Of a stretch of DNA of 19,715 bases, positions 14,023-19,715 are shown in pieces. The notes under the pieces are model-generated. The model saw nothing but the letters and a program-made list of their open reading frames with translations, was not told where the DNA came from and made no database searches. Origin of the DNA: Corynebacterium rhinophilum. GTDB taxonomy: Bacteria > Actinomycetota > Actinomycetes > Mycobacteriales > Mycobacteriaceae. Each line of letters begins with the position of its first letter. Position 1 is the first letter of the stretch. The translations under genes and the position numbers were made by a program. The stretch is taken from positions 1 through 19,715 of the forward strand of contig NZ_JASPHQ010000030.1 of assembly GCF_030227225.1 (NCBI RefSeq), read 5' to 3'.

Positions 14023-15387
14023 ATGGCGGATACTACTGAGCAGGCCAGCGATACGGTCGAGGCATGGTTGAAGCAGGATTCTGCCATTGACCCGCAAAAA
14101 GCGCCCCGCTTGCAGGCGCTGCTTGATGAGGTGCCGCTGCAGGAGCTCATCGCCATCGTCGAGCGGCAAAATGCCATCCGCGCCGCGCTGGCCCTGCGCT
14201 TATTGCCGCGGCGTAAATCCATCGTGGTATTTGATGCCCTGGACGCCAAGCACCAGGCCGATATCATTGATGAGCTGGGCAATGCTGATGTCTATGAGTT
14301 CTTCGATGAACTCGAGCCGGAAGACCGCGTGGCCCTTTTGGATGAGCTGCCGGCGGAGATCGCGGATCGGCTGCTGCGCTCGCTTACCAAATCGAAGCGG
14401 GATGTCACCGGGGTTGTCCTGGGCTACACCAAGGGCTCGGTGGGCCGCCGCATGTCGCCCGAGGTCCCCGGCATCCATCCTGAAATGAGCGTGGAGGAAG
14501 CGCTGCGGACCCTGCGCGCGAAGGCCGATGAGCTAGAAACCATCTATGCGGTGCCCATTACCCGCGCGGATCGCCGCTTGGTGGGCGTGGTGACGCTGCG
14601 GGAAATTTTTACCGCGGAGGCCGGCACCACGATTGGGGACATCATGCAAAGCCCCATCTACGCCAATGCCAATGATGATGCGGAAGCCACCGCCAGGTGG
14701 TTCCTGCCGCTCGATATTTTGGCATTGCCCATCGTGGATGATTCAGACCGCCTGGTAGGCCTTTTGACCTGGGACGATGCCATTGACATCGTCGAGGCAG
14801 AGGATAGCGAGGACTCCGCGCGTGCCGGTGGTACCGAGGCCCTGCAGCAGCCGTACCTGTCCACGCCGCTATTGAAACTGGTGAAGTCCCGCATCGTGTG
14901 GCTGCTGGTTCTGGCGGTGTCTGCGCTGCTCACCGTGCGGGTCCTAGACGCCTTCGAGGACACCTTGGCGCAGGCCGTGGTGCTATCCCTGTTTATCCCG
15001 CTGCTGACCGGCACCGGCGGTAATACGGGAAATCAGGCGGCAACGACGGTGACCCGTGCGCTGGCGCTTGGCGATGTCCGCGGGCGCGACCTCCTCGCCG
15101 TTCTCTGGCGCGAGCTCCGCGTGGGCATGCTGCTTGGCGCCGTATTGGGCTTGGCCGGACTTGGCCTGGCAACGGTGGTCTACGGCGTGGATATTGGCCT
15201 AGTCATTGGCTCGACGCTGTTTCTAATCTGTTCCATATCCGCCACGGTGGGCGGGCTGATGCCCATCGTTGCAAAGACCATTGGCGCGGACCCTGCCGTA
15301 TTTTCCAATCCGTTTATCTCCACGTTCTGCGATGCCACGGGCCTTATCATCTATTTCCTCATCGCCAAGTCGGTGCTCGGCTTATAG
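14023..15387 (+). CDS. mgtE: Magnesium channel/transporter MgtE
   Basis: A 454-residue Mg2+ channel. A helical superhelix domain (about 25-130) with LLDELP and EFFDELEPED repeats leads to two CBS domains (about 140-258) that sense cytoplasmic Mg2+, and then five membrane helices (290-454). The pore signature GGNTGNQ (332-338) and TFCDATGLIIYF with Asp437, equivalent to the ion-binding Asp of Thermus MgtE, are present. Length matches the family. ATG 14023 is used because AAGGTG lies six bases upstream, and ATG 13993 has no site. No M-box-like leader is recognised. In C. glutamicum an mgtE also precedes dccT, as I recall. Confidence 0.95.
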   Translation: MADTTEQASDTVEAWLKQDSAIDPQKAPRLQALLDEVPLQELIAIVERQNAIRAALALRLLPRRKSIVVFDALDAKHQADIIDELGNADVYEFFDELEPEDRVALLDELPAEIADRLLRSLTKSKRDVTGVVLGYTKGSVGRRMSPEVPGIHPEMSVEEALRTLRAKADELETIYAVPITRADRRLVGVVTLREIFTAEAGTTIGDIMQSPIYANANDDAEATARWFLPLDILALPIVDDSDRLVGLLTWDDAIDIVEAEDSEDSARAGGTEALQQPYLSTPLLKLVKSRIVWLLVLAVSALLTVRVLDAFEDTLAQAVVLSLFIPLLTGTGGNTGNQAATTVTRALALGDVRGRDLLAVLWRELRVGMLLGAVLGLAGLGLATVVYGVDIGLVIGSTLFLICSISATVGGLMPIVAKTIGADPAVFSNPFISTFCDATGLIIYFLIAKSVLGL

Positions 15388-15388
15388 G

Positions 15389-15408
15389 GGCTCCTTACCC
15401 ATGGAGCC
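15389..15408 (+). terminator. Hairpin after mgtE
   Basis: GGCTCC (15389-15394), an 8-base loop, then GGAGCC (15403-15408), starting one base after the stop codon. There is no T-run; a possible weak terminator. Confidence 0.35.
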
Positions 15409-15472
15409 TGATCCGCCGGGCGGGGGTGGCAGATCGGTGGGGAAGATTTCACATTTTGAGTAGCTGCGGTGT

Positions 15473-15501
15473 GTGAATTTTGAAAGTGGTGGGGGTGAAT
15501 T
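15473..15501 (+). promoter_or_regulatory. Direct heptamer repeat in the dccT leader
   Basis: GTGAATT occurs at 15473-15479 and again at 15495-15501, 22 bases apart start to start (two helical turns). TTGAAA (15480-15485) and AGTAAA (15503-15508), 17 bases apart, could be a promoter partly within the repeat. The rest of 15409-15656 shows no gene. Confidence 0.3.
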
Positions 15502-15670
15502 CAGTAAAGTTTGTGGTTTCTGATGCAAATGTTTTGTAGGGTCTTAGCATGCTCTGCACGGACTGAATGATGTTCGGGATGCACCAAGGATCCGGCTCGA
15601 TTGCTGGTAATTGACAGAGCTTTCACACCCCCGCCCTGCTAAAAGTCTCTCTAGCGAAGGAGTTCGCGGC

Positions 15671-17245
15671 ATGACCACCCCGCATACTCACGAATCTACC
15701 GCCCAATCAGAGGGCGCTGAGGATCCCGGTGCCCCGCGCAATGAATGGCGCCGCCAGTTCATTGGCCTTTTCATCGGCCTCGCCCTAGCCATCCTTGTAT
15801 TTTTCATCTTCCCTTCAAATGCCATCGAGACTGTCCAGCAGTCCACCGGTGTGGATGAGGAGGCCGATTACACGCTAAGCGCCATCCGCACCGTTGCGGC
15901 GGTGACCATCCTCATGGGTGTGTGGTGGATGACTGAAGCCATCCCGCTGGCGGCCACCGCGCTGATTCCGCTGGTCATCTTCCCGCTCGCAAGCGTGGGC
16001 ACCATTAAGGAAGTCGGCGCACCGTATGCCTCTGCCACCATTTTCTTGTTCATGGGTGGCTTCCTTATCGCGCTCTCGCTGCAGCGCTGGAACCTGCACC
16101 GCCGCCTTGCACTTTATGTGGTAAAGCTCATCGGTACCTCGCCGCGCCGCCTCATTTTGGGCTTCATGCTGGCCACCGGCTTTTTGTCCATGTGGGTATC
16201 GAATACCGCAACGGCCGTGGTCATGCTGCCGATTGGTACTTCCGTGCTGGCACTTACCGCAGAGACTGTTGGCGGTTGGGATAAGCAGAAGAAATTCGCC
16301 ACCGCCCTCATGCTGGGCATCGCGTACTCCGCCTCCATCGGTTCGCTGGGTACCCTGATTGGTACCCCGCCCAACGCCTTCTTGAATGCGTACATGGCCG
16401 ATACCTGGGACGTTACCCTCGGATTTGGCCGCTGGATGGCCGTCGGCGTGCCGCTGGCGCTAACCTTCCTGCTCATCGCATGGGTGCTGTTGATTACCAT
16501 CTTCAAGCCGGAAATGACCGAAATTCCCGGCGGCCGCGAGCTCATCAACGATGAAATCAAGGCCCTGGGCCCATGGACCCGCCCGCAGATCATGACCGGC
16601 ATCATCTTCGTCCTGGCCGCCCTGGCCTGGGTATCCCTGCCCATCGTCCTTGGCGATTTTGATAACTATGACGATGCCATCGTCGGCATCGCCGCAGGTA
16701 TTCTCTTGTTCATCTTGCCGGCCGATTCGGAGCGCCGCATCCGCCTGCTGGATTGGAAGACCGCCAATGAAATGCCGTGGGACGTCCTCCTCCTCTTCGG
16801 CGGTGGCCTCTCCTTGTCCTCGGCCTTCAACTCTTCCGGTTTGTCCCTGTGGATTGGTGAGATGGCCAAGGGGCTCAGCTCCCTGCCCATCGTGCTCATC
16901 GTCGCAGCCGTGGCCGCCCTGGTCCTCTTCTTGACGGAGATCACCTCCAATACCGCCACCGCGGCCACCTTCATCCCCATCATGGGTGGTGTCGCCGTGG
17001 GCGTGGGCCTGACCACCGAAGGCGATATCAACGTCCTGCTGCTCACCATCCCGGTCGCCTTGGCCGCAACCTGCGCCTTCATGCTGCCGGTGGCAACCCC
17101 GCCGAACGCCATCGCTTACGGTTCCGGCTACGTCAAGATTGGCGAGATGATCAAGGGCGGCGTTGGCCTCAACGTCATTGGTATCTTCCTCATCACCCTT
17201 ACCGTCTTCCTGCTGGCGGTACCGATCTTCGGGCTGGCGGTCTAG
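15671..17245 (+). CDS. dccT: Divalent anion:Na+ symporter (DASS), C4-dicarboxylate carrier like DccT
   Basis: A 524-residue secondary transporter with about 11-12 membrane segments. The two SNT substrate and sodium motifs of the SLC13/DASS family are clear, SNTATA at 177-182 and again at 426-431, each followed downstream by a TPPN motif (GTPPN 231-235, ATPPN 475-479). These create the two-fold inverted repeat of VcINDY-like transporters. Substrates are probably succinate, fumarate or malate taken up with Na+. AAGGAG eight bases upstream fixes the start at ATG 15671; an in-frame TTG at 15611 would add 20 poor residues. It is monocistronic by strand spacing, with an inverted repeat just after its stop. 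The exact substrate is not provable here. Confidence 0.9.
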   Translation: MTTPHTHESTAQSEGAEDPGAPRNEWRRQFIGLFIGLALAILVFFIFPSNAIETVQQSTGVDEEADYTLSAIRTVAAVTILMGVWWMTEAIPLAATALIPLVIFPLASVGTIKEVGAPYASATIFLFMGGFLIALSLQRWNLHRRLALYVVKLIGTSPRRLILGFMLATGFLSMWVSNTATAVVMLPIGTSVLALTAETVGGWDKQKKFATALMLGIAYSASIGSLGTLIGTPPNAFLNAYMADTWDVTLGFGRWMAVGVPLALTFLLIAWVLLITIFKPEMTEIPGGRELINDEIKALGPWTRPQIMTGIIFVLAALAWVSLPIVLGDFDNYDDAIVGIAAGILLFILPADSERRIRLLDWKTANEMPWDVLLLFGGGLSLSSAFNSSGLSLWIGEMAKGLSSLPIVLIVAAVAALVLFLTEITSNTATAATFIPIMGGVAVGVGLTTEGDINVLLLTIPVALAATCAFMLPVATPPNAIAYGSGYVKIGEMIKGGVGLNVIGIFLITLTVFLLAVPIFGLAV

Positions 17246-17261
17246 GCGCTAAACCCCTCAA

Positions 17262-17304
17262 TAGCCATCCTTTAATGAAAAACGTTACCATTAAAGGATG
17301 GCTA
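17262..17304. promoter_or_regulatory. Perfect 15-bp inverted repeat over the start of the COG0523 gene
   Basis: TAGCCATCCTTTAAT (17262-17276) and ATTAAAGGATGGCTA (17290-17304) are exact complements around a 13-base centre. The right arm contains the ATG at 17298. The centre, AATGAAAAACGTTACCATT, has an imperfect 9-1-9 dyad resembling a Fur/Zur-type box. TACCAT (17286-17291) is a possible -10, six bases before ATG. Confidence 0.7.
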
Positions 17305-18365
17305 CACCTGTTACCGTGCTGTCCGGATTTTTAGGCAGCGGAAAAACCACGCTACTTAACCACCTGCTCGCAAACCGGGAGGGGCGCAAGCTGGCGGTCA
17401 TCGTCAACGATTTTTCTGAGGTCAATATCGATGCCGCCCTCGTCGCTGGCGAAGGCCATCTGGAGCGCGGCGAGGATCGCTTCGTGGAACTGTCGAATGG
17501 CTGCATTTGCTGCACCTTGCGCGAAGACCTCATCGAGTCCGTGGGCAAGCTGGCGCGCTCCGGCCGCTTTGATCAGATTGTCATCGAATCCACCGGCATT
17601 TCCGAACCCATGCCCGTGGCTGCCACCTTTGAGTGGGAATTTGCCGATGGCACCACGCTTGCCGATGCCGCCCCTATCGACACCATGGTCTCCCTCGTCG
17701 ATGCCTCTGCCTTCTTAAACCAATTGCGCCGCGGCCGCAGCCTCGTCTCCGAAAGCATCGAGGCTACGCCCCAAGATGACCGCACCATTTCCGATCTCTT
17801 AGTGGATCAAGTCGAATTCGCCGACCTTATCCTCATTACCAAAACCGATCTTGTCGATGCTGCCGAAACCGAGCGCGTCATCGCCGCAGTCCGCGCCATG
17901 AATCCGCGGGCTCGCGTGGTGCCGGTGACCCACGGGGTAATCGAACCGGGGCTAGTTCTCGATGCGCATTTGTTCAATGCCGCAACCGCAGCCGCCTATC
18001 ACGGCTACGCCGAAGAGCTTGCGAACCCACACACTCCAGAAACCGAGGAATACGGCATCTCCTCAGTCGTCTTTCGTGCCGATCGTCCGTTTAATCGCGA
18101 GCGCCTCATTGCAGCCCTCCGGGCAAGCACGGGCCTCGTGCGGTCCAAGGGATACTGTTGGATCGATACCGACCTGCGCGTGGCCCACGCGTGGCAGCAG
18201 GCCGGGCCCAACCTGCAGATCATGCCCGCCTCTTTATGGGCCGCCAATGGCGTAACCCCCGGCACGGAGCTCGTACTCATCGGTGTCGACTTCGATCACG
18301 AATCCACCTTGCAGGCCTTTCAAGACGCCCTGCTTTCCGATGCCGAAGCCTCCGCCCTCGTATAG
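17298..18365 (+). CDS. COG0523 (CobW/YciC-like) GTP-dependent metallochaperone, probably zinc
   Basis: A 355-residue G3E GTPase. P-loop GFLGSGKTT (10-18), the metal-binding NGCICC (67-72; the CxCC hallmark), the Walker B-type ESTG (97-100) and TKTD (181-184) define the GTPase half; the CobW C-terminal domain follows (about 250-350). Such proteins pass zinc or another metal to target enzymes using GTP, and many are expressed under zinc limitation through Zur. There is no cobalamin gene nearby, so a B12 role is unlikely. There is no spaced ribosome binding site: AAAGG abuts ATG, so the mRNA may be leaderless. The start lies inside a perfect inverted repeat, which suggests tight control. There is no His-rich metal loop. 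Confidence 0.92.
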   Translation: MATPVTVLSGFLGSGKTTLLNHLLANREGRKLAVIVNDFSEVNIDAALVAGEGHLERGEDRFVELSNGCICCTLREDLIESVGKLARSGRFDQIVIESTGISEPMPVAATFEWEFADGTTLADAAPIDTMVSLVDASAFLNQLRRGRSLVSESIEATPQDDRTISDLLVDQVEFADLILITKTDLVDAAETERVIAAVRAMNPRARVVPVTHGVIEPGLVLDAHLFNAATAAAYHGYAEELANPHTPETEEYGISSVVFRADRPFNRERLIAALRASTGLVRSKGYCWIDTDLRVAHAWQQAGPNLQIMPASLWAANGVTPGTELVLIGVDFDHESTLQAFQDALLSDAEASALV

Positions 18366-18457
18366 TCTCCTCGTCCTTCGCACCGAGCTAAAGCGTGAAC
18401 GGCGGGTGAACAGTACACTCCTGGCCATCCCGCCGAACACGGCTCTGTACAGGCGAT

Positions 18458-18486
18458 TTGTTAGTTTCCGGGTCCGTGGGTATAGT
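18458..18486 (+). promoter_or_regulatory. Promoter of tRNA-Arg(ACG)
   Basis: TTGTTA (18458-18463), 17 bases, then TATAGT (18481-18486): a near-consensus promoter. The predicted start near 18493 gives a 40-base leader. Confidence 0.75.
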
Positions 18487-18533
18487 AAATCCTCGTTGCA
18501 CAGCAGAGCATACGCACTGCTTCACAACGGACT

Positions 18534-18606
18534 GCGCCCGTAGCTCAACGGATAGAGCATCTGACTACGGATCAGAAGGTTGGGGGTTCGAATCCCTCCG
18601 GGCGCA
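18534..18606 (+). tRNA. tRNA-Arg (anticodon ACG)
   Basis: Acceptor arms GCGCCCG and CGGGCGC pair, followed by discriminator A. The anticodon stem TCTGA/TCAGA encloses CTACGGA, giving ACG. TTCGAAT is present in the T-loop. CCA is not encoded. Confidence 0.98.
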
Positions 18607-18614
18607 CAATGTGA

Positions 18615-18660
18615 AGTCTCGAGACATCGTTCCTATGGTCTCTCGAGGCTTTTCTTTTTT
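18615..18660 (+). terminator. Intrinsic terminator behind tRNA-Arg
   Basis: AGTCTCGAGA (18615-18624) pairs with TCTCGAGGCT (18641-18650) with one G-U pair, followed by TTTCTTTTTT. A strong terminator; the IS element begins a little beyond it. Confidence 0.88.
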
Positions 18661-18738
18661 GTGGTGCCCTGGGCGGCGTGGAGTTTGGGGTTAAACGACA
18701 AAAAGGGGATGCGGACGAAATCTTGGAGGATTTTCCGT

Positions 18739-19715
18739 ATGTCTAATATTCGATACACGAATGCGCAACGACTTAAGGCGTTAGAGGTATTCGACAGGAC
18801 TCAATCTGTCACAAAGACTGTCCGCGAGTTGGGTTACCCAGGCCGTTGGACGCTCCACCTCTGGATTAGACAGCGGTCTGAACCACCATCTTCTCCTATT
18901 CGGCGGACAACGCTGAAACGCTACCCGTTTACGACAAAGCTTAAAGCAGTCGAGCTTTTCAACTCCGGTATGTCTCCTGATGCCGTTGCAGCCGAGTTGT
19001 CGCTGAACTCGAAAATGAGCGTCTATGCTTGGGCCCAACGATTCCGTGAGGAAGGAAAGTGGGGCTTGATGAGCGCAACTGAACGCAAACAGTCAGCTGG
19101 CATCGTAACTCACAAAGCCTTGGAGAAGTCGCTTCCAGATGATGCGGCACAGCTTAAGAAACTGGCAGCGCGACTATCAGCAGAAAAGGCCGTGCTAGAA
19201 AAAGAGCTGGAAGAAATAAAAAAAGACGACAGCATCGACCCAACCAATCTCAGTAACAGATTCAAAACTATTGTGGTCGATGCGTTACGGTCTGCTTTTC
19301 CGATTTCACTGCTGCTTGACATTGTCGGACTATCGTCTTCTAGCTTCTATTATCAGCTCAAAGCCTTGAAGAGTCCTTCAAAGTATGCGGAGCTGACCGA
19401 AAGAATTACCGAAATCGTAAAAGACTCCGAATTCAGCTACGGCTACCGTCGCGTCTGGATTCAATTGAAGCAATCGGGAATCAAGGTCAGCGAGAAAGTT
19501 GTGCGCCGAATCATTACGGCCGAAGGGTTAACGGTGCGTTATGTTAAGAAAAAGCGTCGTTATTCGTCGTATCGCGGGGAGATTTCAGATGCCCCACCAA
19601 ACTTGGTGAAACGGAATTTTCATGCTGATAAGCCTGGGCTGCTGTGGTTGACGGATATTTCAGAGTTTCCTGCTGATGACGGGAAAATCTACTTTTCAGC
19701 GTTGGTGGATTGTTT
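18739..19715 (+). CDS. IS3-family transposase, single continuous OrfAB frame (3'-truncated by window)
   Basis: 325 residues are visible in one open frame with GGAGGA eight bases before ATG. Two helix-turn-helix units (about 5-50 and 62-112) are followed by a leucine-zipper-like coiled coil (about 130-162). Next come the HTH_21 region SYGYRRVWIQLKQ (about 233-245) and the beginning of the DDE integrase core, WLTDISEF, with Asp306 as the first catalytic acid. The other Asp and the Glu lie beyond the window. Most IS3 elements encode OrfA and OrfB in different frames; here both parts are fused in frame zero. Codons ATA-AAA-AAA-GAC at 19216-19227 contain an A7 run where OrfA would normally end. 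The truncation is by the window edge, not a mutation. Confidence 0.9.
   Translation, partial: MSNIRYTNAQRLKALEVFDRTQSVTKTVRELGYPGRWTLHLWIRQRSEPPSSPIRRTTLKRYPFTTKLKAVELFNSGMSPDAVAAELSLNSKMSVYAWAQRFREEGKWGLMSATERKQSAGIVTHKALEKSLPDDAAQLKKLAARLSAEKAVLEKELEEIKKDDSIDPTNLSNRFKTIVVDALRSAFPISLLLDIVGLSSSSFYYQLKALKSPSKYAELTERITEIVKDSEFSYGYRRVWIQLKQSGIKVSEKVVRRIITAEGLTVRYVKKKRRYSSYRGEISDAPPNLVKRNFHADKPGLLWLTDISEFPADDGKIYFSALVDC
19218..19256 (+). promoter_or_regulatory. Slippery A7 run with an early -1 frame stop
   Basis: Seven A residues (19218-19224) followed by G form A-AAA-AAA in the reading phase. A -1 slip adds RRQHRPNQSQ and stops at TAA 19254-19256, giving a 172-residue product, close to the 173 residues of IS150 OrfA (InsJ). 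Confidence 0.6.

Larger units (their letters stand above)
18681..19715 (+). mobile_element. IS3-family (IS150-like) insertion sequence, 5' part
   Basis: The left end lies between the tRNA-Arg terminator and the transposase start. The most likely terminal segment is within TTTGGGGTTAAACGAC and the following AAAAAGGGGATGCGGACG (about 18684-18718), whose closing GGACG resembles IS150. The exact first base cannot be fixed without the other end. The GC content is visibly lower than that of the flanking genes. The element runs off the window. Confidence 0.8.

Noticed and set aside
17298..18365. Cobalamin biosynthesis role for the CobW-like gene
   Set aside because: No cobalamin genes are in the window, and the CxCC GTPase with a regulatory repeat fits a zinc-type COG0523 protein better.
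18458..18694. Plus-strand reading frame containing SSTDRASDYGSEGWGFESL
   Set aside because: Translation of tRNA-Arg and its terminator, not a gene.
18739..19715. Transposase as a broken pseudogene
   Set aside because: The frame is open without stop or shift to the window edge, with motifs in the right order and a good ribosome binding site.

Overview
The window looks like the chromosome of a Corynebacterium or a close mycolic-acid relative. The evidence is high GC, a two-gene Wzm/Wzt exporter of the arabinogalactan type, a Pat-type aromatic aminotransferase, a DccT-like dicarboxylate carrier next to an MgtE channel, several apparently leaderless genes, and a tiny acidic protein that resembles the mycomembrane porins. 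The species cannot be fixed from the sequence. The gene order qor / aminotransferase-like / wzm / wzt recalls the Rv3777-Rv3783 region of Mycobacterium tuberculosis. The pat / mgtE / dccT order recalls Corynebacterium glutamicum. Both comparisons are from memory.

Layout. Bases 1-71 look like the end of an IS3-family element. Bases 103-4948 hold a GNAT acetyltransferase (+), wzt and wzm (-), an aminotransferase-fold protein that appears to lack the PLP lysine (+), and a PIG3-type quinone oxidoreductase (-). Bases 5062-7098 are a looser, less GC-rich stretch: tRNA-Ser(UGA), a 52-residue porin-like gene, a lipoprotein and a small PLDc_N-type membrane protein. Bases 7120-10506 are a molybdenum-cofactor cluster: moeA, mog, moaE and a moeB-rhodanese fusion are overlapping on the minus strand, with moaD divergent. 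Bases 10533-11978 hold pat and a coupled holin-like membrane protein. tRNA-Ser(GCU) follows, then three 13-bp tandem repeats and a 67-residue membrane protein. Bases 12750-17245 hold a Nudix hydrolase, a DUF202 pair, mgtE and the dicarboxylate carrier. At 17298 a COG0523 (CobW-like) metal GTPase begins inside a perfect 15-bp inverted repeat. Last come tRNA-Arg(ACG) and the 5' part of an IS150-like IS3 element that runs off the window.

How the genes work together. wzm and wzt form one transporter. moeA, mog, moaE, moaD and moeB cover molybdopterin synthase, its sulfur activation and metal insertion; moaA and moaC are not in the window. mgtE, dccT and the COG0523 gene are separate transport or metal-homeostasis units on one strand.

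The most notable observations are: (1) the IS transposase is one continuous frame, and an A7 slippery run would divert -1 frameshifting ribosomes to an OrfA-sized product; (2) the inverted repeat overlaps the metallochaperone start; (3) an aminotransferase-fold protein seems to have no Schiff-base lysine; (4) there is an unlinked small porin-like gene; (5) a 13-mer is shared between the IS left end and the repeats behind tRNA-Ser(GCU).
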